From positions 2,906,001 to 2,970,000 of the forward strand of contig JAFBJZ010000422.1 of the NCBI GenBank assembly GCA_016785225.1: a stretch of DNA of 64,000 nt, written 5' to 3'. The notes under the pieces are model-generated. The model made no database searches. It was not told the DNA's origin and saw only the letters and a list, made by a program, of their open reading frames with translations. This DNA comes from Psettodes erumei. Its lineage: Eukaryota > Chordata > Actinopteri > Pleuronectiformes > Psettodidae. The first letter of the stretch is position 1. Every line of letters begins with the position of its first letter. Positions 46,781 through 61,845 of this stretch are shown in pieces. A program made the translations under genes and the position numbers.

Positions 46781-46812
46781 GTAAACAACTAGCACTCTGC
46801 TTTTATGTGGGG

Positions 46813-46859
<47 letters not shown>

Positions 46860-49800
46860 TGTGTGTGTGTGCCAATATTTGTGAACTCAGTGTACATTAT
46901 TCTGCCTTCCTCCTCCCCTCCCCCTTCTCTCTCTTCCTCTCCCTTTTTCTGTCTCCTCCTTCAATCCTTAATTCTCTCACTCTATTATCTTTTTTTTTAT
47001 CGCTCAGCCTTTCTCTCGCCGCACAAGAATGGTTAGCCTTTTCTCTGTAGCTCTGTGTGTGTGTCTTCTGTGTGTGTGTGTGTGTGTGTGAAGAGGCAAA
47101 TCTCTGCTATTGAAGGCTGCTTGAACACCTCCATTTGTGGCGACAGAAATAGATCTGTCTCCTTCGAAGGACATGACACATATTTCCCTTTCATCGTACT
47201 TCTTGAACGCCTTCACTAACAGCGCACACACATGTATGGGGAACTCAAGTGACAAAAATATTCAGGTGTACGCATGCATGCACGCAGCTGGAGTCGAACA
47301 CAGGTGATAGATGCACCTTACGATATGGTCTGGAAAAGACTATTCGAGAAAATAGGATCAAGGTAGGGTTGCAAGAAATAAGGAAGGGGGATGTAGTGGA
47401 GCAGGAGGAGGAGGAGGGTGTGAGAATTAATGATCATCCAGTTTAAAGCAGATTTATTGTCTCTGTGGTCACCTAAAGATGGATTTGTGAAGCTGTCTCT
47501 CCCCAAAAGAAACCAGAGATTGTAATCTGTGATGTCATCAACAGGCTGCGGGCTGTGTCTCGTGATGACATCAAAGATGCCCCCCCCTTTTTATTTTCCC
47601 TCGTGTTGGGGGAGAGATTCTCCATATCCGCCCCAACAATTCCCTAACAGCTCCAGAGTCCAAGGTCACGGGGAATAGCGGCTGTGAATTATGGTTTGGG
47701 GGAGGTTTGCCCTTTTAAGATGCTTGTGTACAACTCACCACCAGCTAAAAACTATGGACCTGACCTGACCATCTGATCTGTTTGGGCGCACAATGAAGAC
47801 CATTGAACCTTTAAGGCTTGCTCTAAAATCGGTGACTGATGTATTGGATTGTTTTGGCAGGCAGGGGTCCTCTTAACTGTGATTATCAAGTTGTGTCTGA
47901 TCTGATTAGGAAGACGCCAAAAGATCAGTCAGTCACTTCTGACATCAGATTTTCCATATGAGAGACTGAAGTGTAATCTTATTGTTAATTTGGCTAATTT
48001 GACGGGTGTGTTTGATTTTACAGAATGATGTTACGAGCCATTTTAAAAGAATAATGTGACTGTGCTTGATTACCTCAGATAATTTCCCATCTGGAGGTCA
48101 GATCTGCTTATAAAGTCAAAGGATACTTGTTGTGACATGTTGCCAACTCCAGAAAACCTCCACCCAATGTCACCTGAAAGTAGCTGAAAAGTCATGAAAC
48201 AAACCTGCAGAACAGGCTAAACATAGGTTAGAAACAGCGATGAACAGACAGCTGGTTTTAATGGATTAACTGTGTAAACATAAAACTACTCATAAGCTTT
48301 ACATATCCACTACTACACAGAGCAGTGTTGGGAAGAGTTAGACGTTCCAGCCTTTATACACTTGCATCTACCATAGTGCACACAGATTTGAAATGCTGAA
48401 ATATCATATTGCTTAATTGCTTTCACGCTTATTTGAATTGCACCATGATCACAGATGAGCATTTTGGGTTGAGCGTTTGATTTACGCTGGGTCTCACTGA
48501 TCTAAAAAAGAAAGAAACCTATGCAGGTATAATCAAATGCACTTAGAAATCTATAAAGCTGGAAGTGCTCAGCAAAGAGACATGTAGTAACAACCACTTA
48601 AAGGCAAAGTCTATTATGTCTAATGCAAACAAGAAAATGCTGGAGCTCAAAAGGGAAGCAATAGTGAAAGATCTACCAGCTGCTGCTGAAAGGCTGGGCA
48701 TTTCAAGGCATGACATACACAGTGAAGATTAGCTGAGATAATACTTGCCAGTTACATTAAGGTACAGGAAAACAACTTGTATGTTTTATCATGAAATGTT
48801 ATCAAAAAGGAAAATGTAACTGAGAGGCAGGACAGTTTGACGGACAGCTAAATAACAGTGCCATCATTTACAGGAAAAATAACAGGCCTGGAATGTAACA
48901 TCCCAAAGCAACAATTAGTGGCAAGACTATAATTCAACCTATGACCCCTTAATGAAAAGGACACATTTCTCAGAAACATGCATTGTTTTTATTAATTTAT
49001 ATGTCAGGTTAGTCTGTGCGGTGTTAGCTCCTGCAGCTGGAGCAACCCGCTCAGCTGGTTGCCACGTCGCTGTGTGCTGACAGGGTTTTGCCATTGGTGT
49101 CATCACACACAAATTTGCATTCACCATTTGCACCCAAGGGGCTCGCATTTTATTAGGTGGCACGGTGGCCCAGTGACTTTGGTTGTCTCCCTGTTTTTAA
49201 TCAGCACCTTGCCTTTTTGTCAAAGAAATAGAAATAGAAAAAAAACAGAAATGCGCCTGCTGCATGAGCACATATTGCAGATCCACTGTGGTCATCTGTA
49301 CATAACTGAGTACAAAATTAATTTAGCCCTGCTTAAATCATCTCCACTAGTCATTACAAGTCAGTAACACTCATGAATAAATAAATATTAGATAAATAAA
49401 CCAACTCTAATTAACATATGTGAAACTGAACATTTTTTAATTTGGCTGGGGAAGCCCTTGAACCCACTCAAAGACCCCCTATGGGTCTGTGGACCCCAGT
49501 TTGGGAACCCTTAATCTAAATACAATAAATGTCTCGTAGCTTTAATAATCCATTAATGGGGCAAATTTACTCCAGAGCATCCAGACTGACCCCAATCCAA
49601 TCGAAACTTCAAAGTGATTATGATTTTCCTCTGCATATTAACAGTTAATCCAATAGAATGGGCCATACAATAATCCAGTTATGGACAATATTCAAATGTA
49701 GTATTTCCTGCAGCGTGCGTACTGTATAAGACAATACTTTTGGTTTGTGGCACTTTACAGTTCAGCATTGTCCAGTGGTGACACTCCTCACACTCAATGT

Positions 49801-51122
49801 GTACAGTGGTGCAGAGCCATTTTCCTCTTTTCAGGTTGTTAACTATATTCTAGATTCAGGGGCCTACAGGATGAAAGTAATTTATTATTTCAAAATTTAA
49901 AAAAAACTATGATTAAATCTGATGAAATGAACATACTTTTTCATTTTCCAACCCCCTGGAAAGGCTGCATATAAAGCCTGCAATATTCTAAAGGTTTTTC
50001 TCTGGTCTCTGAATCAGTGCAGGGGTGTGTGGGGGGGCTGGTATAGTGGATACTACCGTATAACTTTATTGATCTATTGATCTAGATCTAGGCACTGGTT
50101 ATGTAAAGCTGGGCTTTCAAACCCTAACACATTTTGCCTGCACATAAAGGCAAGTAGACCTGCTATAATTAATTTGAATTAATCGGCAGCAACTGAGCTG
50201 CTGCAAAACACAACCTTTCTCCTTCTCTGTTTTGATGCTGGTGTCATAGCAATGAAAACCAAAAGCTGACGAACCTGAACTGGCTTGCTGATACAGTACC
50301 TGCAAATTAAAACCTTGTGCATGTGTGTGTGTGTGTGTGTGACAGAGAGAGAGAGAGAGAGAGAGATAGGGACCTGCAGAGTGATAATTTTTTATGTGTA
50401 AGCACTTGTATGTATCATATATCTCTGCATATTAGTTATGTCAACCTGCATGAATCAGTGTGCTGAGTGTGCACCTGTATTTTTGTATATGTGGGTGGGG
50501 CAGAATGTGTGTGCGTGTGTGTGTGTGTGTGTCTGTGGAGAGTGGTGAAGGATGTGTCTGTTGTCTTTCCTCCATGGGAGCTAAAGTGTGGTTAGGGAGA
50601 GACAGAGGACAAAAACAAAGAATAAAAGAGCACTTTGTACCTGCACATTTTTTGACGTGGGCTTTTCTCATTTTCAGAGAGACTGCCAGAACAGGAGGGG
50701 GAAAAAAAGGAAACGGCAAGGGAGATAAAGAAAGCCTGAGGGAAATGAGACTGAAATGAGAGATGAACATCTGAGACTGAGGCTACAACAGATGAAGGGA
50801 TGGTGAAGGGGGGAATAAAAGACAGATACAGGGGCTTTTTCACCACATCATGCTACCGCATGCCACAAGAGTCACTATAAAATCAGCCGTGTTGTGGCTC
50901 AATGGTTGGTTGCAGGCGGCTGACTGATCACAGGTGCTGACAGTAACACTCCCCACTCTTGTCTCTCTCTCTCTCAGAAATAATAAAAAAAGAATACAAA
51001 CACTGTAGCTGAAATGTAAATGTGTCATCTCACCTAGATTCATTTTCAGTTCAGTCGGAAAAGGGATTGAAAAGAGATTTAACTGAGGAGGTCTGACAAA
51101 AACAACTGAAAATGTTCCGTGA

Positions 51123-51160
<38 letters not shown>

Positions 51161-54100
51161 TGCAGTTTGAATGTTTGAGTGGACTCTTCCTTTGACCTGA
51201 ATGATTCTGATAGACTGTATGTGCTATGGCTATGAAAGTGAGAGGTGTTTGTGGGCGGCTGGCTTTCCTGTTCAGCTCAGCTCCACCTAAATTTAATTCA
51301 CGTATATTATACGTGAATCAGATTTAGGTGGAGCTGCAGCTATTATTGTCACAACTGATTAATCAGCTGATGGTTTTCTCAGTTCGGTGACAAATTCTTT
51401 GGCCAAAAATCAAACAAAAAGTAAATAGTAAATATAATTTCCCGCAGTCTAAAATAGTGTCTCCAACCAATAGTGCAAAAGACAAAGATAGTCAGACTAC
51501 CAAGATGTAAAACAGAGAGTAGTTGCATAAATGGCTAATCAGTTTTCCGCTGTAGATTTATGTGCTACGTTCAAGTTTGACCCACAGGGGCTCTGAAAGT
51601 GAAAACCCCTTGTTATAAGAGTGCGTGGGGTCAGAGCCAGAGACTTGCAGCTGGTTTTGGCAGATCACATTCTATCGAGGCTGGCAGACTTCCCGGTGAC
51701 CTGCACATTTCAAAACACAAGAAAATTGCTGATCTCTGACATTGCCCCTGTTGACTGACAGTCTGAAAACATTGTTTCGTTCCTCGGGGACAAACATCCA
51801 GCTGTTCTCGTGAGCTGGTCAGTGACAGCTGGATACAGGCAGGCTGCAGGGCTTTCCCACTGGCTTTCTCATGCTGCAGTCCCAGCGGTCATTGGCAGAT
51901 GCTTTTTCCATCTCTAAATGTCAGTCAAACGGCTTTAGTCTGAATACAAATTTTCTGGGACACAATTTTCATATGGGGGTTGGGGGTCCCATTAAGTGAC
52001 CCAGGCCCTTAAGGCAGAGATATTATTATGGCTGTCGTTCTTATTTAAAAATGTCTTCCTAATGAAACTTTATTTGCTTCCCTTTCTGATTGGCCTTCAT
52101 CTGCATTGTTGCGTGGCCTCAAAATGTTTACCAAATACAGTAGTGAATCTGAATCAAAGCATAGTTGCAGAGACACCCTGGATAAACGGCAAGAGCAGAG
52201 CTGGAGCTGTGACCCTGCAGGCTGTGAAGAGGGCTGTTTGCACTGTGAGAGCTCCCAGCAGTCACCCAACCCCAGGGCAAAGAGGGGGTAGAGAGAAAGA
52301 CAGAGTGTGTACTGGAGTATTGAATGTAATGAGAACTGGAGAGCAGAGATGGAAGAGATGGATGAGGTTCTAGAGTTTTGGAATTGAGCGGAAAGTCTTG
52401 GCAATTATTTAATATAATGGAAAATTTAATGAGCATTTAATGTGAAAAGCGGGAAAACACATTAAAGAAAAGAGACCAGGAGATAGTGGCCATTTGAGTT
52501 TGTTTAATTTAAGAAGTCAAAAGAATTAGCATGGATTTACAATGATGAGCTTAAGTTTGTGTGTGGTAGAGGCAGACACAGAGAGGGAGAGAACAGATGG
52601 GTGTTTTATCATATAGTGGAGTTACTGCTCAGCAGCCAGTCGTGCTGGTCCTTCCAAGGTCAGCTTGGTGCTGGAATGAGAGCTATTTCCTCCCTGACTC
52701 TGACCAAGCGTGAGCTGGAGACTTGTCTGGAATCTCTGTTACTTTCCAAAATCGCCATTCTTCTGCACAACTGACTGGACTGGCCACATTTCAGTGTTTT
52801 GTTCAAGCAAGCGCCTTGTAACGTTTCCTGTCTCTGAATCACACTTTATTCCAAAGTGTTTTGTAGCTCCAGTGAAATCTCATAAAAGACGGGTCTATAG
52901 GCTTGTGCAGCACCTACATGCAAGCGTGCTTCTTATGATTAAATCATAGTTACAACGAGGACTGTGTTCAAGCCTCACAGTACTTTTCGTTCTTTGTCGA
53001 ATTACAATTTCTCAGCTATGCGCCATTGATTTTGTATTGATGTGTAAGTGCAATGGCCTCTGGTCAAATCCTATTACGGAAAAGCTAATGTTTTACCCGA
53101 CCAAGTAAGGCACCGTGAGCAGGATTTGAGTTTCACCTTAGTGGTCTTGGGGCTGCTTCATCAGATCAGGTTTCACGCTGTAATGTGATGATGGAGATAA
53201 GAAGACAATACAGGAATTAAGTGATGGCATGAGCTATCTTGGTGTCTCAGTGACAAAAATGTGCTCTATTCAATTATGTTTTAAAAGTGAAAGCAGGTAG
53301 TGATATTATTTAGGTACAGAAAGCAGAATCAGGGAAACCAGGATTTTAGATATTTAGTCAATGCTGTGGCTGTAGATGCAAAAATGAGTTTGAAATTCCT
53401 GATCCTAACAGTGTGCACTAATCCATGGTTTGAGTAACATGGCCCTGTTTCCTCTTGCACAAAGTGCACTCCCACTGTGCAATACATGCAGGGGGAAGTA
53501 TGCTAGTTTAAAAATAACTCATGAGAATACTGTTTCAAAAGATCCAGTTTTTGAATTGGCATGGAGGTACTCTCAAAGCTGTCCATTCACGACTTCAAAT
53601 CTAAATAATGATGTTTCACAGTGTAGTGGGGAGTGAATACAGGCACTTCATTTCTGTTCTCCAGATACAGAACCTACATGCTTGCACTTTGTCACTACTA
53701 AACCTTGAACACTGCAGCACAGTGGAGAGTGAACCAGAAATCCATGTAATTACTGTATACATTATTTCCCCATGCATGCACACTGGCTCACTTAACAACC
53801 AGAGAAAAACCACAGAGAGAGAAAAAAATCCCCACAGCTTTAAGACTCAGCAGTATGTTTTTAGACAAGCATTTGCTTTCTGCAGCAGCATTTTATATGA
53901 GAAAGAGGAAGATCATCCATCTGCATTTGCTCAGAGAAGTTTACTGCATACTTTTTTCAATATCTCCCTTCCTTCTCATTCATATTGGAAAAAAAAAGAT
54001 TTGGGGGTGCAGGAGAAATCTAAATGAAGTAGGAATATAAAGTAGAGAGAGCACAAGGAAGTACAGGAAAACAGGTAAATTAGAAAAACACAACTGGAAA

Positions 54101-57100
54101 GCAAGGAAAATCAGAGATTAATGATACATGCTGGTTGCATCCGTATTATTTCAGCTGGGACTTTTCCTTTAATTTATTTTGCTCATGGGCTATTTAATGA
54201 TAGCTCTTGAGGGAAGCGTACTGCTCAGTATCCCTGGCCAAATTTTCCAAACTAATTTGTGGGACTGAAGCTGCCAAACATCTGTCCTCAAGTCTGATTC
54301 TCAGGGATCCTTGGCATTGAGAATATTGTAAGAGACCGTAGAAAGCTGATTTTGAAATGACTGGTTTAATGATTGGGCTACTCTCTCGTGATGTTAGCTC
54401 AAGCAGCTGGAAAATTGGGTCCATCTGGGGGTCTGAGTTGCAAAAAAAAAGTTTCAGGAGAAATATTTTCAGAGAAATGACAGAGGCGGCTACTTATTTG
54501 AGATGTCAGCCTGTTCATCTCAGCTGGGGAAAATGTCAGGAATGAGTGATGAGTTTTGAGTCGGCATCAGCACAGACAGGCATAACTCTGGACTTATTTC
54601 ATCGACAGTGTCTTAGAGGGCTGTCAAAACTTTTCATGTCAAAGAGACTTAATTACATACACAGTGTTTGAGATATCCTTCTGAATTGACATCTGTCTGT
54701 CCCTCTGATGTCTTGGTTATCAGTCAGTATGTCAGCCAGTGATCTGAAATTATTAACCCTTCAGTTAACTGAGACAAACCATACATCCAGCAGGAAAATG
54801 GCAGGGGGTGGGGGGTGTTAAGCAAAATGAATAAATGCATGTTTTCCTGCTCCACCGCTGTTCTTGTGTAACCTGAACAAAGGCCCACTTGTTAAATGGT
54901 GCTTAACCTCCTGTAAGGCCTGGCAGTGCTCTCAGGGTAATGGTTTAATCTGAAGAGATGATTTAATAAAAGATCCCGTGAAGAGGTTGCAGGGTGGTTC
55001 CCACTCTTACTCAGGTATTGACAGATTTTCAGTTTCTGTCCATCTCTCGTGGCAGATCTCACCCTCCTCACTGACATTTCAAAGGTTTTAATGCTATGAA
55101 ATGTCAAATTTTTGTTGCCTATCTGCAAATTAACACCCAACTGCAACCACTATGTGCTAGATGAGTGAGTTATTGAGACACAATCTAGAGCTTCAGGTTA
55201 CATGCTCAGTTGCTTTCTGGCCAGGACTGCCCCATTTCTTTTCCAAGTAAGGTGTTCCCAAGGGTCATTCTAACTGGCCCTTGGGGCGAGCACATACATT
55301 CACCATGAATATGACAACTCAATTAAAGTAATGTGAACAGGTTGAAATACAAAAAGATACGTCATGTGGGTTTTTTTGCATCCTGATTTTTAATTCTGTA
55401 GGGATATTCTGAATGTCTGAGGGCATTTTCCTTCGAGGGTTAGTCTCTTTCTCTCTGTTTTTTGGTCTGTTATATCTTTTACAAGCCTTACTATAGTACC
55501 GACCTCATCCATCTTTCCAATTACTGCCTGTTTCAAAGAGTCAGCAACCTTCATCAAAAAGTCAGTAATAATTAAACTGAAACTATTTATTTTTTGAGAT
55601 GCAATAAAGAGGAAAACATCTGTGAAACACGACCTCTCTCAACAGGATTTAGCTCTGCAGCAGATAGACAGCTGCTCAGGGAATTGTTGTCTTCTTTTTT
55701 TTTTTTGATCCACGCTCTTTATGTCAGTTGTCATAGCAACTGCATTGGTCTCAGAACAGAAACATTATGGGATGCAGATGGAGCAGGACCTCATCTGTGC
55801 CCAGGAGTAGCCGCATATCTCCAGTTTTGGATTTCATAACTGATACAAAACCCAGAGAAATTTTTAAGCAGCGCCTCTATTCCACTATTTTCTATCGTTG
55901 TCTCCTCCACTACCACTTTTATTCTATCCATTTGACACTTATTTCTTTTCTTTTCTCTTCTTTTGTGTATGTTCATGTGTGTAGGCATCAGGCCACCCAT
56001 CATGAATGGGCCCATGCACCCGCGCCCCCTGGTGGCGCTGCTAGACGGGCGTGACTGCACCGTGGAGATGCCCATCCTGAAAGACGTAGCCACTGTGGCC
56101 TTCTGTGATGCTCAGTCCACACAGGAGATCCACGAGAAGGTAACAAACACATGCATACATATGCAGCTGTTATGTTGTCACCAACACCGCCTTTAATTGT
56201 AAAAGAAATGGTGCCAAATTTATAAAACAAAAATATATGTCAGGCTGCAAAACATCCTTCTAGAAATCTGAGGCAACACATGCTGCGTCCGTGTTTCTTT
56301 CTATAAGACATGTAATCCACGCTCTGATTTGGAAAAATGACCATGAAGACATGACATTGTTCAGAGCAACTTAGACGTGTCAACAAACCGCCGCTAACTG
56401 GCAGTTACAGTACATCTAAATAAAATACAATATTAACGCCAATACAATTTATTCAGTTAATTTAAAAGGAGCATATGCAGTTACACTCTATAAAGTGTTA
56501 CTGTAACTTTTCTAAATGCATTCACAACTGAATAAAAAAAGGCAGTTTGGGCAATTTAAATAATTTGGATAGCATTGGGGATAACCATTCTGGAATAATA
56601 CAGGAACTCTCCCCAGTTGGAAAAACCAGGGCGATTTCCTGGTTTTCCCATTCTGCATGTATGAATGAATGAATGCAGTATTAACACCAGAGGTATCGTC
56701 AGGAACAGAGGAGCTGAAGCGATCAAAAGTACGTTGGCTGTGCTAATGCTAATGCTTTACAATGGCAAAGGGATGAAAAGAACAAAGGACACAAAGACAA
56801 AATGAGTGGAGAAGACGAAATGAAAGCAGAGGGGGCACACTTAAAATGTGGGTCAGGCTCAGATTGTGCCACAGCCTCTGTGGATTGGAAATGGGTTTGT
56901 ATGTCTGGCAGGGTTACGTCTGGTCCTGGGCCTCTGCCAGGCACACTCTCTCTGTGAGCACACTCAGTAGGCCAGAGCGTGGGAGAAACAGATGGCTCTC
57001 CCTCGCTCTCACCCTCTGTCTTTTGATCTCCCTCTCTCTCTGGCTCTCTAGTACGCAGCCACCTCGTCGTGTAATTAAAAGGGCTGTTTTATTGTAATTG

Positions 57101-57952
57101 AGCTGCATGTCATTTCCACCTTCTCTCGCACACACGAAGAGGAGGGCTGGCAATGACAGGAAAGGATGGGAAGATTAACTGGGAATCAATTAAGAGGTGA
57201 CGGCTGGTTTTCACCGCGCTACATATTCCTGTTCTTTATGATAATCAAATGATCTGCTTTTCGAGGTAAAATATTTCGCTGTCAATTAAGTGAATAAGCA
57301 GTCATCTAAGCAGAAGCCCTCGAGAGAGTAAGACTCCTGCTGATGTTAGTCAGTTTCATTAGACGCGGAGACACCTTATCCCTACCCAAGTTTCCATGGT
57401 AATATTCAGGAAATGCTGTAATTTCACGTGGGTAAAATATAAACAAACAGCATGTGAGAATGATACAAAAGACATCTCCAGAAAGAGCCTTAATTGAGCT
57501 ACTTCATGGCGCATTGTGACAGTGAACTCAGTGAACAGTGTCTGCTTTCCGCACAGCCACGCTTGTGCTCACACCTACACAAAACGCCCTGAATACGTTG
57601 CTCTTACTCTTTGTCTATGCAGCTTTCAGTTCAAATGTTCAGACGGCCTATTGTTCTGCAAGCAGATAGACCTGTATGCATGCAGGGGTGTGTACACACA
57701 GGGAGTGGACAGATTTCGTTAATTCACGCACAAATGCGTGGGTATTCTATCTCTATTGTTCAACCATGTGTGTTGTGTTCAGGTGCTGAATGAGGCTGTA
57801 GGAGCTCTGATGTACCACACCATCACTCTGATGAGAGAAGACCTGGAGAAGTTCAAAGCTCTGCGTATCATCGTCCGCATCGGCAGCGGCTACGACAACA
57901 TCGACATCAAATCTGCTGGTGAACTGGGTGAGAACACGCACTCGCACACACG

Positions 57953-57992
<40 letters not shown>

Positions 57993-60547
57993 TAGAAGAG
58001 AGGGCGTGTACTGTTTATTGTTTTGGTTTAATGTCTATGTTGTCACTTTTATTGGATAGCTGCCTCTTTAATGTTTTGCTGTTATTCTTGTTTTGATGTC
58101 GATCTCTGCTCCTAATTGTGTCTTTCACTTTCTTTGTAATTTCTTACAGTTTAGTATAAGTTTTACTGTTAGGCACTTAAAAAACTCTTTTCAGAGAAGT
58201 GTGATATAAATAAAGTTATTATTCTCCTAGCTCTCAGTGTGTGCTGCCATGTTTGCAAGTCTGTAATATTTGTACAGAAAAAGTGATTTGAAAAAAAAAT
58301 TTTTGTAATGTCCACTATCTTCTGCCACCAACAGGCTCTGCCCTTTTAAGCGTTGCCAGCCGTGTTTGTACAGAAATCTGCTGACACTTTACCTACAACT
58401 TGCAAAATAGCTTCTGCCAAACTTCATCTTTTCCCTCAAATGGCCCAGAAAATGCTATTACTAATCCTTATCTGCCTTCTGGTCACACAGGCATCGCTGT
58501 ATGCAACATGCCGGCAGCATCAGTGGAGGAGACAGCGGACTCCACGCTGTGCCACATCCTCACCTTGTACCGACGCACCACCTGGCTGCATCAGGTTTGT
58601 AGCCCTGTGTGGATGATGCAAGGGAATAAAATGAACTAGTTTAAATGTGCTGGTTAGAGGTGTACGTTTGGTCACATCACAGTTTTAGTTTGGACAGTTG
58701 CTAATAATTGTCCACTGACAAATCAGCAAAATTGAAACATTTCGTTTCCTTTAGAAATGTTGCTGTATTTGAAAGACGTTGATGTAAGATATAGAAGGTA
58801 CAGTAAAATGATTTGTTCCTCAAATCAGTTATAATTATTATTTAGACTTATTTTTTAATCATGATCATAATACCTCAAAGGATTTAGACTCTTTGCACTC
58901 ATTAAGTGCAAAGACCTGACATTATGACATTCACCTGGGTCAAGTTAACCTGTTATGTTTTTGTTGCCTTGTCATTTTGTAATAACGAAGTGATTTTCAT
59001 GCCAGGCTCTCCGGGAAGGAACACGGGTTCAGAGCGTGGAACAGATCCGAGAGGTGGCGTCAGGGGCAGCGAGGATCAGAGGAGAGACGCTGGGACTCAT
59101 AGGGCTTGGTGAGTAATGCCGAAAGTTTTTTCCTGAGTGCACTGGCCACAGTTGGGTTGGATAGTCAATAGAGCAGGTTGCTGTGTAGGGAAACACAAGT
59201 GATTTTTTTTTTTTACCATGGCCCTGTTTTACTCTCTTTTCCATTTTCTTTTATTGGGAAGTTTTGTACTTAGCTCAGCTAAATTGGCTTCCCAAGGAGT
59301 TACTGCCAATAAAATATAAGCGGATTAAACCAGAAGTGGAATGCAAATCTCTTTCCTGTACAGTCTGAGCATTTTCCAGCAATAATGAGCAGATGTGCCA
59401 GAGCATTATGTAATTTGTACGAGGTAAAAAAAAAAAAGAGAGAGAGAGAATATGAGCTGCACCGAAATGTCAGATATTGTGTTTTTTATGTTCCAATTGA
59501 ATGAGTATTCATGTGTACTAAATTTGTGAAAATGCACCTGTGTGTGTAATAATGAGTGCGCCTGTGTGCATTCATGTGTTTCTAGGTCGAGTGGGCCAGG
59601 CTGTAGCCCTGCGAGCCAAGGCCTTTGGCTTCAATGTGATTTTCTATGACCCTTATTTGGCTGACGGAGTAGAAAGATCCCTGGGACTACAAAGGGTCAC
59701 CACACTACAGGTAGTACACACACACATGCACACAAACACACACGGGTACAAACAGTGAGGCCATTTTGCTGCTGTGAATTCAGCAAGCACCGCGACTGTT
59801 TCCAGCACTTGTGTGTTTTATGAACAGAAAAAATGTTTACATTCATCTGTCCAAAGCATTTTCATTGACTAGCACAGCTAACAGTCACTAACAGGAATGT
59901 GGTGATGCCATAAAAGAACGACAAGCTAATCAGTCGCCAGTGTTTGTTTCCTTTGAAAATAATTCAGGTTCCTTCATCATAGAGCAGACTTGTTTTTGCG
60001 GTTGCACAGAGAGATGCTGGCAGTTTTTATTAAATTTCTCTGCATGTAACACTGGTATCAGCAAAAAAGAAATATCTGCATGACAGCAGCACTGGATATT
60101 TAACTTCCACTTACAGAAACTCCTGCTAGGGTTTTGACCTACAGGAGTCCAGCACTGGCATAGCATTGAGAAAGGATTCACACCAAATCTTCTTTTTACT
60201 GGGGGAAAATAATACATTGTCTCTTTTTTTCTTGGCTGACAAAACAATGCTTACTTTACAAGCCACCATGACAAATGTGTATTTACCGGCATGCTGCTCA
60301 AAGTGCATGGCAAGTGGGGCACCTTCTTGTGCTTATTGTCAGTAACTATGATGATGTAAAATAAGATGTTTAAATCTTTTGGTTTTCCTTATCTTCACGT
60401 CTCAGTGCAAGCTGTCTGTCTCTCTCCTCAGGACCTGCTCTTCCATTCAGACTGCGTCTCCCTGCACTGCAGCCTGAACGAACACAACCACCACCTGATC
60501 AACGACTTCACCATCAAACAGGTGGGGGGGGGACGCATGCACGCATT

Positions 60548-60579
<32 letters not shown>

Positions 60580-61845
60580 GTGTTTTATTTTTTCAACTAC
60601 ATCAACTACTGAATCCAAGACCATTAATATTAAATAAGTAGATATGCTGACACGTCCTTTACCAACATACAGATGAATGAGGTTCTCTACTGTGTGCACT
60701 TCATGCGATGACCGATACACTATATAATATCACTGGCTCTACTTCAGCCCAAAGGATTATGGCTTTCAATCAGTTCTGACCTTGCTGGAGGTAGGAAGGT
60801 GAAAAGAAATATGGATCCATAAAATATCATATATTTGATATCATTCTGTTAAGTGTCACTGGGAATATCTGATCTGACATTTTCTATGGACAATGAATTT
60901 CTAAGCTTTTATTTACAAGTTTTGTTGCTCTGTACATCTGCACTTCAAAGCTCAACACTGAGAATAATGAATTTCTATTGACTGTCCCTTGACCAAGTTG
61001 CATCATATTTTTAAATCACTACTTATATGTGTGTCAATGTGTTAAAGATGCGTCAGGGGGCGTTCCTGGTAAACACAGCCAGGGGGGGTTTGGTGGACGA
61101 GAAGGCCCTGGCTCAGGCCCTGAAGGAGGGGAGGATACGTGGAGCTGCTCTGGATGTTCATGAGACAGAGCCTTTCAGGTAATAAACTCACTGATTTTAC
61201 ACACAATGTTACACTGCTTTCTGTGGTTCCCTACTAGATGCAGAACATGTGTTTAAAACTAGAACTAATTAATTAACTAATTATTAAGAATTAATTATTC
61301 TTACCCTATATTTTGCAACACAGGTATTTGAGGATACAAATTAGTTTCTCTACTATTATGATGGTTTGAATATAAATAACATTATAAAAGTATTATGCAA
61401 CAAAATGTGAACAGAGAGGATGATGCTAGGGCTACAACTAATGGTTATTTTTCAGTTTACCATAACAGAGGGCATACAACACATACTAATTTCACACAGG
61501 GAAACATCTTTTGACTGTGGGATGGAAGTGAATAGTCAATTAACAGAAAATTAAATGACATTGTCATTATCATCTGAAAACCAAAAATGCAAAAATGTCA
61601 AATGTGATGCTGTGAATATCTTTTCATTTTGTCTGTTCATCAGACAAAAAAAGGCCAGTTACTGGACAGGAACTGCTGCAGCTCTAACTCCTTGCACTGT
61701 TTGTTTTGTTTCAGTTTCAGTCAGGGCCCACTAAAAGACGCCCCCAACCTGATCTGCACCCCACATGCTGCCTGGTACAGTGAACAGGCATCACTCGAAA
61801 TGAGAGAGGAGGCAGCCAGGGAGATCCGAAGGGCCATCACAGGTA

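Larger units (their letters stand above)
46781..55984 (+). other. ctbp1: ctbp1 intron 1
   Basis: The largest intron of the window. It holds long GT repeats (46817-46872, 51125-51157), a hAT-like repeat end (49479-49520), a 59-bp palindrome (51278-51336), an interspersed-repeat copy (51335-51500) and a 38-codon helix-turn-helix-like frame (48616-48732). The rest shows nothing I recognise. Confidence 0.7.
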
